From: Oscillospiraceae bacterium
Lineage (GTDB): Bacteria; Bacillota; Clostridia; Oscillospirales; Oscillospiraceae
DNA length: 51,312 bases
Direction of reading: 5' to 3'
NCBI GenBank assembly: GCA_017458065.1
Contig: JAFTGD010000036.1
Span: 1 to 51,312, forward strand
This document shows positions 23,231 to 32,170 of the stretch, piece after piece. The notes below the pieces were generated by a model. The model did no database searches, was not told the origin of the DNA, and was given only the letters and a program-made list of their open reading frames with translations. Position numbers and translations under genes: made by a program. How positions within the stretch are numbered: the stretch's first letter is position 1; every line of letters starts with the position of its first letter.

Positions 23231-24341
23231 CAAAAGCGCGGACAAAATGGAGCGAGGCGCCCAGCGGCGTGATGTGGTGGCGCAGCGTGCTCAGCTGAAC
23301 AAAATCGGCGTTGCCCGTAAAGGGATTGCCCGCTTTGACATAGTCCTTGAGGATGGGGATATAGGGCTGCAGATATTCCGAGAACAGGCCGCCCAGGATC
23401 ACATCGCAGTCCAGAACCATGTGGACGCTGTTGACCGCGATGGCAAGATGCCGCAGCATATCGTAGAGCAGCGCTTCGTAATCCGGGTTGTGCTGCTCGA
23501 CGCCCCGGAAGAAGTCCTCCAGCGAGACGCCGAAGGTGTCCTCAATGCGCTTGGGAGAGCAGTATGGTTCCATGCAGCCGTTCTTTCCGCAGCTGCAGCG
23601 CAGTCCGCCGGGCTCAATGCAGATGTGGCCCAGCTCCCCGCTCTGGGCGTTGTCGCCCGCATAGGGGATGCCGCCGATGACGACGGCGCCGCCGATCCCG
23701 TATTCCAGGGAATAATACGCGAGGTTGGAGTAGCCGCCGCGTACAAAGCACTCGGCGTGTCCGCTGGCGGAGGCGTCGTTCTCCACAAAGACCGGATAGG
23801 GGATGCCCTGCGTCAGCAGCTCCAGCGGAACATCCTTCAGCCCGAGGGTCGGCGCGGCGTGGATCCGGGCGTGATCCTGGGTGATGAGGCCCGGGATCGT
23901 AATGCCGACGCCGAGCAGTTTGTTCCTGTCAACTTGAAAATCGTCAAGGAAGGATTCCAGACTCTCCTTCAGAGAGCTGTTCTCCTCGTGGACGCTGGAG
24001 ACAAAGTCAAAGGGAATTGCGCGGTATGCGAGCTCTCGCAGGCGCAGATCCGTCAGCACAAAACGGAGCCTGCTCCCGCCGACGGCGATCCCGACGGCAA
24101 GCCTTGCATCGGGGATGATTTCAAGCCCCTGGGCTCTACGGCCGCCGGTGGAGCGCTCTTCCCCCGAATACTGGACAAGGCCTTCGCTCATGAGTTCATT
24201 CAGGTTCTGATACAGCGTCGGCATGCTGATGCCGCAGCGGGCGGCGAGCATCTGCTTGGAGCAGAAGTCCTGCGTCGAATATAAGGTCTGATAGATCTTG
24301 CTCCGTACGGAGGAGGGAGGACGGATCGAGGTATTCAGCAT
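23217..24341 (-). CDS. ROK-family transcriptional regulator
   Basis: A 374-residue NagC/XylR-type protein. It has an N-terminal winged helix (about 10-70, with QMLAARCGISMPTLYQNL), then the ROK sugar-sensor domain: LGVGITIPGL, ENDASASGHAE and the zinc motif GLRCSCGKNGCMEPYC. Kinase-type ATP binding looks weakened (GIAVGGSRLRFVLTD in place of a canonical DxGGTK loop), as in regulators. It diverges from the chvE-mmsAB sugar operon across 310 bases, so it probably senses that sugar and represses the importer. The adjacent deoD is a less likely target. Confidence 0.88.
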   Translation of the reverse strand: MLNTSIRPPSSVRSKIYQTLYSTQDFCSKQMLAARCGISMPTLYQNLNELMSEGLVQYSGEERSTGGRRAQGLEIIPDARLAVGIAVGGSRLRFVLTDLRLRELAYRAIPFDFVSSVHEENSSLKESLESFLDDFQVDRNKLLGVGITIPGLITQDHARIHAAPTLGLKDVPLELLTQGIPYPVFVENDASASGHAECFVRGGYSNLAYYSLEYGIGGAVVIGGIPYAGDNAQSGELGHICIEPGGLRCSCGKNGCMEPYCSPKRIEDTFGVSLEDFFRGVEQHNPDYEALLYDMLRHLAIAVNSVHMVLDCDVILGGLFSEYLQPYIPILKDYVKAGNPFTGNADFVQLSTLRHHITPLGASLHFVRAFVDSV

Positions 24342-24652
24342 CGTGAGAACCTCCTTTTCTAATGCAGCTTACACATGTTGCGGGATGATACCTTCTATTT
24401 TAACATGCTTTTCCAAAGAGTCAATGGCTTTTGGAGGACTTACATAAGATAATTTTAGACAAGCATTTTACAAAAGCCTTTGAGAGCCTTGCAAAGTGCA
24501 CAAAAAACGGGCATTATTTTTGGGAAAAATCACGAATTGATCCTCGGGTCCAAAAAACTCTTGACTCTTGGCACCCGTATTTGTAAAATCATCATATGGA
24601 AGTAGGGACTACTTCCCAGATCAAAAAAGAAGAAAAAACAAGGAGGATCCCC
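24342..24652. other. Divergent regulatory region, ROK gene to chvE
   Basis: A 311-base non-coding stretch. It holds the chvE promoter and AT-rich repeats: TCCAAA (24413-24418) facing TTTGGA (24431-24436) as a short inverted repeat, and related AAAAGCCTTTG / AGAGCCTTG words near 24471-24494. These are candidate ROK sites only by position. Confidence 0.4.
24561..24589 (+). promoter_or_regulatory. Promoter of the chvE-mmsAB operon
   Basis: -35 TTGACT (24561-24566), 17-base spacer, -10 TAAAAT (24584-24589), about 63 bases before the ATG. Confidence 0.75.
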
Positions 24653-25765
24653 ATGAAAAAGCTACTCTCAATTGTCCTCGTGGTCTGCATGGTTCTTGCG
24701 CTTGGCGCAGTTGCCGCGTACGCCGATGAAGGCGACCTCGTAGGCATCTCCATGCCGACCAAATCCCTTGAGCGCTGGAACCGCGACGGCTCTTACCTCA
24801 AGGAGCAGTTCGAAGCAGCCGGCTATCAGGTCGAGCTGACCTACTCCGACAACGACGCTGTTCAGCAGAACAACGACATTGCCAACATGATCGCTGACGG
24901 CGTTAAGGTTCTGATCATTGCCGCCATCGACTCCGACACCCTGAGCTCCGTCCTCGCGGACGCTGCCGAAGCCGGCATCACCGTGATCGCCTATGACCGT
25001 CTGATCAACAATGCCGACATCGCCTACTATGTCTCCTTTGATAACTACACGGTCGGCGTTCTGCAGGCCCAGTACGTGATCGACGCTCTCGACCTCGAGA
25101 ACGCCGGTGACAAGACCTTCAACATCGAGTTCACCGCCGGTGACCCGGCCGACACCAACGCCGGCTACTTCTTCAACGGCGCGAAGGACACTCTGCAGAA
25201 GTATCTCGATGCCGGCACGCTGCTGGTTCCCTCCGGCAAGCTGACCTTCGAGCAGGTCGCCACTCCTCAGTGGAGCACCGACACCGCTCTGGAGAACTTC
25301 CAGAACACCCTCGCCTCCTTCTATGGCGACGGCACTGTCCTTGATGTTGCTCTTTGCTCCAACGACTCCACCGCAGCCGGCGTTGCCCAGGCCATCGTCT
25401 CCGACTATGCCGGTGAGAATCAGCCCATTGTCACCGGTCAGGACGGCGATATCGGCAACCTCCAGAACATTGTTGACGGCACCCAGACCATGACGGTCTA
25501 TAAGAATGTCTCCGATGAAGCCGGTGTCACCCTGGTTCTGGTTGACGCCATCCTCAACGGCGAGACTCCGGGAGCCGAGCTCTGCGAGAAGTTTGACGCT
25601 GACGCTGCTTTCGATACCGAGACCTATGACAACGGCCTTGGCGTTGTTCCTTCCTACCTGCTGGTTCCTTATTCCATCGATAAGGACAACCTCGACCTGC
25701 TCGTCGAGACCGGCAACTATGAGTGGGATGCCGACGGCGTGTATCTGGTTTCCACGCTGGGATAA
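24653..25765 (+). CDS. chvE: ChvE-like monosaccharide-binding protein
   Basis: A 370-residue periplasmic-type sugar-binding protein of the ChvE family. After the signal it reads VGISMPTKSLERWNRDG, then IAAIDSDTLSSVL, IAYDRLI and VTGQDGDIGNLQNIVDG. ChvE proteins bind several aldoses such as arabinose, xylose, glucose and galactose. The signal peptide ends AYA-DE without a lipobox cysteine. AGGAGG precedes the ATG at 24653; the open reading continues 19 codons upstream with no site. It is the first gene of the importer operon, and a hairpin after it limits read-through. Confidence 0.9.
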   Translation: MKKLLSIVLVVCMVLALGAVAAYADEGDLVGISMPTKSLERWNRDGSYLKEQFEAAGYQVELTYSDNDAVQQNNDIANMIADGVKVLIIAAIDSDTLSSVLADAAEAGITVIAYDRLINNADIAYYVSFDNYTVGVLQAQYVIDALDLENAGDKTFNIEFTAGDPADTNAGYFFNGAKDTLQKYLDAGTLLVPSGKLTFEQVATPQWSTDTALENFQNTLASFYGDGTVLDVALCSNDSTAAGVAQAIVSDYAGENQPIVTGQDGDIGNLQNIVDGTQTMTVYKNVSDEAGVTLVLVDAILNGETPGAELCEKFDADAAFDTETYDNGLGVVPSYLLVPYSIDKDNLDLLVETGNYEWDADGVYLVSTLG

Positions 25766-25793
25766 TCTTCCCCATCTAACCGCATAAGAACCG

Positions 25794-25819
25794 AGGGGCG
25801 GGGTCACACCCCCGCCCCT
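25794..25819 (+). terminator. Attenuator hairpin after chvE
   Basis: Perfect 10-bp stem AGGGGCGGGG/CCCCGCCCCT followed by GTTTCTTAT. The ATPase gene begins 57 bases later, so partial termination is likely. Confidence 0.75.
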
Positions 25820-25875
25820 GTTTCTTATATCCCTCATCCGTCGGATACGGAGAAAAACAGAGGAGGGTTTTCACT

Positions 25876-27429
25876 TTGGCTGATCATATCCTTGTGATGA
25901 AGAACATCACAAAAGAATTCCCCGGCGTCAAGGCCCTGGACAACGTGAATCTCGAGGTTGAGAGAGGCGAGATCCACGCTCTGGTCGGCGAAAACGGCGC
26001 GGGGAAATCCACATTGATGAACGTGCTTTCGGGCACATATCCTTATGGCAGCTATACCGGAGATATCATTTATAACGGTGAAGTCTGCCATTTCAACACG
26101 CTCAGAGACAGTGAAAAACTGGGCATCGTCATTATTCACCAGGAACTTGCTCTGATACCGGAGCTCTCCATCGGAGAAAACATGTTCCTTGGCAACGAGC
26201 GCAAAGGCCGGTTCGGCATCGACTGGGACCGCACCTATCATGAAGCGAGAACCCATATGGATCAGGTCGGCCTCAAAGAGAGCGAGCACACCATGATCAA
26301 GGACATCGGCACCGGCAAACAGCAGCTCGTCGAGATTGCCAAGGCGCTCTCAAAAAACGTGAAATTGCTTATCCTCGATGAGCCGACGTCTTCACTGAAC
26401 GAGGAAGACTCCAGAATGCTGCTGGATCTTCTTCTGTCGTTTAAGAAGCAGGGCATGACCTCCATCATCATCTCGCACAAGCTCAATGAGATCGCCTATG
26501 TGGCGGACCGGATTACGGTTGTGCGAGACGGCTCGACGATTGAAACCATAGACAACCACGACCGTACAGTGGACGAAGACAGAATTATCCGCGGCATGGT
26601 CGGCCGCGAGCTCAGCGACCGCTTCCCTGCGCGTGAGCACAATGTCAGCAAGGAAATCGGTCTGGAAGTAAAAAACTGGACCGTTCACCACCCGGTCTAC
26701 ACCGAAAAGATTGTGGATGACAACGTCTCCTTCAAGGTCCACAAGGGCGAGATCGTCGGCTTCTCCGGCCTGCAGGGCGCGGGGCGGACAGAGCTTGCAA
26801 TGTCCATCTTCGGCCACTCTTACGGTACCGGCATCAGCGGCCAGCTCTTCATCAACGGCAAGGAAGTAAAGCTCACCAACGAGCGCAAAGCCATTGAGGC
26901 GGGGCTTGCCTATGTCACGGAGGACCGCAAAGGCAACGGCCTGATCCTTCCGCAGACCATCGCCGTGAACAACACCATGGCCCGTCTGGACAAGGTGTGC
27001 AACAACGGCATCATAGATACCGTAAAGGAAAACCTGGTTGCGGAAGAGTACAGGGACAGACTCAAAACCAAGACGCCGTCCGTCCAGCAGGCGGCGGGGA
27101 ACCTCTCCGGCGGCAACCAGCAGAAGGTGCTGCTGTCCAAATGGATGTTTGCCGACGCCGATGTTCTGATTCTCGACGAACCGACCCGCGGTATTGACGT
27201 CGGCGCCAAGTACGAGATTTACTGCATCATGAACGACCTGGTGGCGCAGGGCAAGTCCGTTATCATGATCTCGTCTGAAATGCCTGAGATCCTCGGTATG
27301 TGCGACCGCGTCTACGTTATGAACGAAGGCAAGATCGTCGCGGAGATGGATATCGCGGATGCTTCGCAGGAGAAGATCATGGCGGCAATCCTGAAGTCAG
27401 AAAAGAAGGAAGAGGAGAAACAAGTATGA
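25876..27429 (+). CDS. mmsA: Multiple-monosaccharide ABC importer ATPase
   Basis: A 517-residue CUT2-type ATPase with two ABC domains. The first has Walker [10 protein letters not shown] (38-46) and Walker [12 protein letters not shown]; the second has LQGAGRTE in place of Walker A and signature [11 protein letters not shown]. It starts with TTG at 25876 after GAGGAGGG. It energises the permease MmsB, whose ATG overlaps its stop by 4 bases. Confidence 0.92.
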   Translation: MADHILVMKNITKEFPGVKALDNVNLEVERGEIHALVGENGAGKSTLMNVLSGTYPYGSYTGDIIYNGEVCHFNTLRDSEKLGIVIIHQELALIPELSIGENMFLGNERKGRFGIDWDRTYHEARTHMDQVGLKESEHTMIKDIGTGKQQLVEIAKALSKNVKLLILDEPTSSLNEEDSRMLLDLLLSFKKQGMTSIIISHKLNEIAYVADRITVVRDGSTIETIDNHDRTVDEDRIIRGMVGRELSDRFPAREHNVSKEIGLEVKNWTVHHPVYTEKIVDDNVSFKVHKGEIVGFSGLQGAGRTELAMSIFGHSYGTGISGQLFINGKEVKLTNERKAIEAGLAYVTEDRKGNGLILPQTIAVNNTMARLDKVCNNGIIDTVKENLVAEEYRDRLKTKTPSVQQAAGNLSGGNQQKVLLSKWMFADADVLILDEPTRGIDVGAKYEIYCIMNDLVAQGKSVIMISSEMPEILGMCDRVYVMNEGKIVAEMDIADASQEKIMAAILKSEKKEEEKQV

Positions 27430-28586
27430 ACGTCAAATCCTTTGTGAAAAAGTATACCATGGTCATTGCGCTGGTGGCCGTCTTCATTCTGTTTGGCCTG
27501 CTGACGCACGGCCGTCTGCTCTATCCGCAGAACATGTCAAACCTCATGCTGCAGAACTCCTACGTTCTGGTTCTGGCCTGCGGTATGCTGCTGTGCATTC
27601 TGACCGGCGGCAACATTGACCTTTCCGTCGGTTCGACGGTCTGCCTGGTCGGCGCGCTGGCCGCTCAACTTATGGACAAGAGCGGCATGAACGCGATTCT
27701 GGTCATCTTTATCTGCCTGATGGTTGGCGCCGTGATCGGCGGCTGGCAGGGCTTCTGGATCGGCTATGTCCATATCCCGCCTTTTATCTGCACACTTTCG
27801 GGTATGTTTCTCTTCCGCGGTCTCGGCCGTGTCATTCTGAAGTCCAAGACCGTCCCTGTGAAGGATAAGACATTTCTGAACATCTTCGCTTCCTATGTGC
27901 AGATCCCCGGCCTGGACGACAACAAGATCAAATGGTCGGCTCTGATCATCGGCATTGTGATCGCGCTGATTATTCTGATTACGGTCTTCACAGGCCGCGC
28001 TAAGAGAGCAAGAAAAGGCTACGCAGTCGGCCCGCTCGGATCCGAGCTGCTGAAAAAAGTGATCATCGCCGCACTGGTTGTGTTCTATTCCTGGAAGCTT
28101 GCCAATTACAAGGGCATCCCCGTCATGCTGATCTGGGTGCTGGCAGTTGTGTTCATCTATGCGTTCATCACCAGCAAGACCGCCCTTGGCCGCTATTTCT
28201 ACGCGGTTGGCGGCAATGAGAAAGCCACCAAGCTCTCCGGTATCGACACCCGCAAGGTGTACTTCCTCGCCTACCTGTCCATGTCCTTCCTCGCCGGTCT
28301 TTCCGGCCTGCTGATGGCGGCCCGCATTGCCTCCGTCAACGGCGACACGGGCAACGCCTTCGAGATGGACGCCATCGGCTCCTGCTTTATCGGCGGCGCC
28401 TCCGCCTATGGCGGCTCCGGCACGGTAGCCGGCATCTGCATCGGCGCTATCTTCCTCGGCGTGATCAACCAGGGCATGTCGATCATCGGTCTGGACAACA
28501 ACTGGCAGTACATTGTCAAGGGCGCAGTGCTTCTGGTCGCTGTTATCTTCGACGTTGTCTCCAACCACAAGACCGGCAAGGCATAA
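27426..28586 (+). CDS. mmsB: Multiple-monosaccharide ABC importer permease
   Basis: A 386-residue permease of the GguB/MmsB/XylH type, longer than RbsC (about 320) because of an extra membrane pair around residues 175-240. [16 protein letters not shown] is the family signature near residues 55-70. [14 protein letters not shown] is the coupling loop, and [16 protein letters not shown] lies near the C-terminus. Start at 27426 with GAGGAG upstream and ATGA overlap with mmsA. Confidence 0.92.
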   Translation: MNVKSFVKKYTMVIALVAVFILFGLLTHGRLLYPQNMSNLMLQNSYVLVLACGMLLCILTGGNIDLSVGSTVCLVGALAAQLMDKSGMNAILVIFICLMVGAVIGGWQGFWIGYVHIPPFICTLSGMFLFRGLGRVILKSKTVPVKDKTFLNIFASYVQIPGLDDNKIKWSALIIGIVIALIILITVFTGRAKRARKGYAVGPLGSELLKKVIIAALVVFYSWKLANYKGIPVMLIWVLAVVFIYAFITSKTALGRYFYAVGGNEKATKLSGIDTRKVYFLAYLSMSFLAGLSGLLMAARIASVNGDTGNAFEMDAIGSCFIGGASAYGGSGTVAGICIGAIFLGVINQGMSIIGLDNNWQYIVKGAVLLVAVIFDVVSNHKTGKA

Positions 28587-28615
28587 GCAAGCGAAAACTG
28601 ATTATCATGACAAAG

Positions 28616-28648
28616 TACCGGCGCGTTTATCTGCGCCGGTATTTTGTA
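28616..28648 (+). terminator. Hairpin terminator/attenuator after mmsB
   Basis: ACCGGCGC (28617-28624) pairs with GCGCCGGT (28633-28640) and is followed by ATTTTG. The xylulokinase-like gene starts 17 bases after it, so it probably tunes rather than stops read-through. Confidence 0.65.
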
Positions 28649-28664
28649 AGAAAGGAACGTTTTT

Positions 28665-30143
28665 ATGTATTACATCGGTGTTGATCTTGGAACCTCCGCC
28701 GTCAAGCTCCTTCTGATGGACGCGGACGGAAAGATCCTGAATGTCGTCTCCAGAGAGTATCCCCTGTTGTTCCCGCATCCCGGCTGGTCGGAGCAGCATC
28801 CTGAGGACTGGATCCGGGAGACCATGGCCGGCATCAAAGAACTCACCTCCGGCTGCGACCGCAGCCAGGTCGCCGGCATCGGCTGCGGGGGGCAGATGCA
28901 CGGGCTTGTCGTGCTGGACGCAGAAGACCGGGTTATCCGTCCCGCCATCCTGTGGAACGACGGGCGCACGGAGGAAGAGACGGCCTGGCTGAACACGGAA
29001 ATCGGGAAGAACCGCCTCTCCGAGCTCACGGCCAATATTGCCTTCGCCGGCTTTACGGCGCCGAAGCTCCTCTGGATGAAGAAGCAGGAACCGGAGAACT
29101 TTGCCCGGATCCGGAAGATCATGCTGCCCAAGGATTATATCAACTACTGCCTCACCGGCGTTCACGCCTGCGATTATTCCGACGCCTCCGGCATGCTGCT
29201 GCTGGATGTAAAAAACAAGTGCTGGTCGAAGGAAATGCTGGAGATCTGCGGCGTGCAGGAAAAGCAGATGCCGAAGCTCTTTGAGAGCTTTGACTGCATC
29301 GGTACCCTTCTGCCCGAGGCTGCGAAGGAGCTGGGTCTGCGGGAGGATGTCAAAGTCGTCGCCGGCGCAGGCGATAACGCCGCGGCGGCGGTGGGAACCG
29401 GCGTGGTCGGTGAGGGCGGCTGCAACATCAGCCTCGGCACCTCCGGGACCATCTTCATCTCCTCCGAACACTTTGGCGTGGATCCCAACAACGCGCTGCA
29501 CTCCTTTGCCCACGCCGACGGCGGCTATCATCTGATGGGCTGCATGCTTTCCGCCGCCTCCTGCAACAAGTGGTTCTGTGAGGATATCCTGAAGACCGCG
29601 GACTATGCCGCCGAACAGAAGGACATCACGGAGGAAAAACTTGGCTGCAACCGGGTGTTCTTCCTGCCGTATCTGATGGGAGAGCGCTCCCCCATCAACG
29701 ATGTCAACGCCCGCGGGACCTTTACCGGCCTCAGCATGGATTCCTCCCGCTCGGATATGATGCAGGCTGTGCTGGAGGGCGTGGCCTTCGCCATCCGCGA
29801 TTCACTGGAAGTGGCCCGTTCCCTGGGGCTGGATATCCGGAAGAGCCGTATTTGCGGCGGCGGAGCAAAGAGCCCGCTCTGGAGAACGATCATGGCCAAC
29901 GTCTGCAGCCTCGAGCTGGAGCAGATCGAGTCCGAAGAGGGCCCCGGCTACGGCGGCGCCATGCTGGCGGCGGTCGCCTGCGGCGAGTTTGCCTCCGTGC
30001 AGGATGCCGCGGATAAACTGGTCCGTGTCGTTGCGACGGTGAAGCCGGATCCGGCAATCACAGCCCGCTATGAGGCGCAGTACCAGAAGTTCCGTCGGAT
30101 CTATCCCGCGATGAAAGCTATATTCCCGGGTTTGAACGCATGA
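28665..30143 (+). CDS. xylB: FGGY-family carbohydrate kinase, xylulokinase-like
   Basis: A 492-residue kinase. The N-terminal phosphate loop is GVDLGTSAVKLLLMD. GCGGQMHGLVVLD and ILWNDGRT are xylulokinase sugar-site motifs, with the catalytic Asp in GAGDNAAAAVGTG. NISLGTSGTIF and RICGGGAKSPLW form the C-terminal nucleotide domain. It most likely phosphorylates D-xylulose after xylose uptake, but no xylose isomerase is in the window, so another ketopentose is possible. AAAGGAACG precedes the ATG. Its stop overlaps the next small gene by 4 bases. Confidence 0.85.
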   Translation: MYYIGVDLGTSAVKLLLMDADGKILNVVSREYPLLFPHPGWSEQHPEDWIRETMAGIKELTSGCDRSQVAGIGCGGQMHGLVVLDAEDRVIRPAILWNDGRTEEETAWLNTEIGKNRLSELTANIAFAGFTAPKLLWMKKQEPENFARIRKIMLPKDYINYCLTGVHACDYSDASGMLLLDVKNKCWSKEMLEICGVQEKQMPKLFESFDCIGTLLPEAAKELGLREDVKVVAGAGDNAAAAVGTGVVGEGGCNISLGTSGTIFISSEHFGVDPNNALHSFAHADGGYHLMGCMLSAASCNKWFCEDILKTADYAAEQKDITEEKLGCNRVFFLPYLMGERSPINDVNARGTFTGLSMDSSRSDMMQAVLEGVAFAIRDSLEVARSLGLDIRKSRICGGGAKSPLWRTIMANVCSLELEQIESEEGPGYGGAMLAAVACGEFASVQDAADKLVRVVATVKPDPAITARYEAQYQKFRRIYPAMKAIFPGLNA

Positions 30144-30451
30144 GAGAAGATCAGAACTTTGAATACGACGTCCAGAAGCGTGCGAAAGCCGGTACCGCAG
30201 CGACTCTCCGGGCGGTGGTCAGCATCTATGTGGTCTATCTGGCATGGACGGTGCTGAAGGGCGTTCTGGACGGGAGCTCCCCCGTTCCTCTGTGGCTGGC
30301 CTGCCTTGTTGCAGTGGTTTTTACCGGGGCGGCCATCGCCTTTGGCGTCTTTACCTGGAAAACCTATCAGCGGGATAAGGAAGCTGCCCGCCTTCCGGCC
30401 GCAACGGAAACGGATGAGGAGACCGAGGAGACGGAGGAGACGGAGTCATGA
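30140..30451 (+). CDS. Small two-helix membrane protein
   Basis: A 103-residue protein with a short basic/acidic N-terminus and two membrane helices (about 25-43 and 50-72). It has an acidic C-terminal tail of repeated Thr-Glu units (TDEETEETEETES). Not recognised. Overlaps of 4 bases at both ends tie it to xylB and the next small gene. It may be an accessory of the importer or sensor; nothing more can be said. Confidence 0.7.
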   Translation: MREDQNFEYDVQKRAKAGTAATLRAVVSIYVVYLAWTVLKGVLDGSSPVPLWLACLVAVVFTGAAIAFGVFTWKTYQRDKEAARLPAATETDEETEETEETES

Positions 30452-30879
30452 CCAGGCAGGAACTGAATGCGCTGTACGACGCATACCTTGAAAATGCCAT
30501 CCGGGCGGAACAGGAGAGAAAGCCGCTGGAGGGACTGTTCGGTTTTGGCAGAAGAGCGTCTGATGATCCCTGCCATGAACGCTTCGCAGAGGATGTGGAG
30601 GCCTGGATGAAGGCCTTCCGGGAATCGGAACCGGACAGCGCGGCGGTGCGGGAGATTCTGTCCTGGGTCTACCGCGCGCCGAAGGAATATCCGGAGCCCC
30701 AGACTGCCTATTGGAACATGATGGCGGTACAGGGCTTCACGCAGGAACTGATCCCGATCTTGAACCGGGAAGATGCACAGGCACTGGAAGCCGAATTCAA
30801 AGCGACGTATGCGCGCTGGGAGCGCATGCCGGTCCAGAAGCAGATTTTGAAAGCGCTGCAGGCTTTGGCCGGGCAGTGA
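30448..30879 (+). CDS. Small helical protein of unknown function
   Basis: A 143-residue soluble, all-helical, charged protein with no signal. Features: CHERFAEDVEAWMKAFR near residues 52-68, a Trp/Tyr-rich middle (WVYRAPKEYPEPQTAYW) and a C-terminal helix ending QILKALQALAG. Its length and pattern (Cys-x3-Phe-x6-Trp, then a late LKxx helix) resemble the 144-residue protein at 38803-39237, which also follows a sugar importer. Whether they are homologous needs a profile comparison. Confidence 0.7.
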   Translation: MTRQELNALYDAYLENAIRAEQERKPLEGLFGFGRRASDDPCHERFAEDVEAWMKAFRESEPDSAAVREILSWVYRAPKEYPEPQTAYWNMMAVQGFTQELIPILNREDAQALEAEFKATYARWERMPVQKQILKALQALAGQ

Positions 30880-30916
30880 TGCCGGTGATCCGGAGAGGAA
30901 AAGGTGAACGACCGAT

Positions 30917-32170
30917 ATGGCGGAGGAAATTTATACCGTTGTTGTTGCCGACGATGAACAGGAGCTGCGGGAAGCCGTATGCAATATGATCCACTGGGAG
31001 GAAATAGGCTTCCGCCTTGTCGGCAGCGCCGGCAACGGGCTGGACGCCTTACAGCTGGTCGAGCAGCTGCAGCCGGATCTGCTGCTGACCGATATTCAGA
31101 TGCCGTTTATCACCGGAACAGAGCTGGCGAAGAGCGTCCGCGAGCTTCAGCCGCTGATCTCGATTGCTTTTCTCTCCGGCTATGACGATTTTGAATACGC
31201 GCAGCGCGCCATCGAAACCCGCGTGATCTCGTATCTGCTGAAACCGATCAGCGTTGCGGAACTGACCCTTGCCCTGCGCGAAATCCATGCAAAAATGGAA
31301 CAGCATTTTCTGGAGCTGCGGCCTGTGGACGTCCATGTCAGCAGGCATCTGACCACGGCCTCGCTCCTGCTGGATCCCTATGCGGAATACTCGGGCGAAG
31401 AAGCGGAAGCACAGCTGCTGGAGAGCGGGATGGTTTTCACCAGCCCGTACGGCATTGCGGTGTTCTGCCTCGGCGTCCGGCAGGCGGAGCAGCGATCGGC
31501 GTACATGGTCGATCGTGTGCTCCGCAAGTATTTTAGCTGCTGCAGCTTTGCCTCCGGCGGCAGGATCCTGAGTCTGGTGATCTCGGAGGACGGTTTTGCC
31601 CATCTCGGCGCGGCCCTGGATGAACTCTACACCGTGTGCAGAAGGATGCTGGATGAAAACTGCGTTCTCGGCATCAGCCGCATTTATTCCAGCCTCGGCT
31701 TCTGTTCCGAAGCCTGCCGCGAGGCGGTGGAGACCCAGCAAAAAGCCATAGAGCCGGGCATTTTCCGCTATGAGGATCTGCTTGCGTCCGCAGACGCGGC
31801 CGTGTCCGGTTCCGCGGTCAATCCGGCACGGGACGGCGTTCGCGCTCTGTGTCAGCAGGCCATGAAGATCATCGCATCCGAATATCAGAATGACAGTCTG
31901 AGCCTGAGTTCCGTCAGTGAACAGCTGCATGTAAACCCCAATTACCTGAGCGCCAACATGAAGAAATACGCGGGAGACACCTTCATTAACCTCCTGATCC
32001 GCGAGCGGATGGAACACGCCCTTCAGATGCTGCAGCAGTCCGGCAGCGTCAAGATCGCCGACGTCGCCGCCGCCTGCGGCTATACGGATCAGCATTACTT
32101 CAGTTACTGCTTTAAAAAGTACCACGGGATCAGCCCGGTCAAAATGCGGCGCGCGGAGGACTCCGTATGA
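30917..32170 (+). CDS. YesN-type response regulator with AraC DNA-binding domain
   Basis: A 417-residue protein. The receiver domain (about 5-125) has acidic residues D12-D13, phospho-acceptor D59 in LLLTDIQMPF and Lys in YLLKPISV. A middle region of about 180 residues has no clear motif. A C-terminal AraC/XylS domain (about 315-412) has two helix-turn-helix units: LSSVSEQLHVNPNYLSA and IADVAAACGYTDQHYFS. It is activated by the histidine kinase whose ATG overlaps its stop by 4 bases. Such regulators switch on sugar importer genes; the chvE and mgl operons next door are the likely targets. Confidence 0.92.
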   Translation: MAEEIYTVVVADDEQELREAVCNMIHWEEIGFRLVGSAGNGLDALQLVEQLQPDLLLTDIQMPFITGTELAKSVRELQPLISIAFLSGYDDFEYAQRAIETRVISYLLKPISVAELTLALREIHAKMEQHFLELRPVDVHVSRHLTTASLLLDPYAEYSGEEAEAQLLESGMVFTSPYGIAVFCLGVRQAEQRSAYMVDRVLRKYFSCCSFASGGRILSLVISEDGFAHLGAALDELYTVCRRMLDENCVLGISRIYSSLGFCSEACREAVETQQKAIEPGIFRYEDLLASADAAVSGSAVNPARDGVRALCQQAMKIIASEYQNDSLSLSSVSEQLHVNPNYLSANMKKYAGDTFINLLIRERMEHALQMLQQSGSVKIADVAAACGYTDQHYFSYCFKKYHGISPVKMRRAEDSV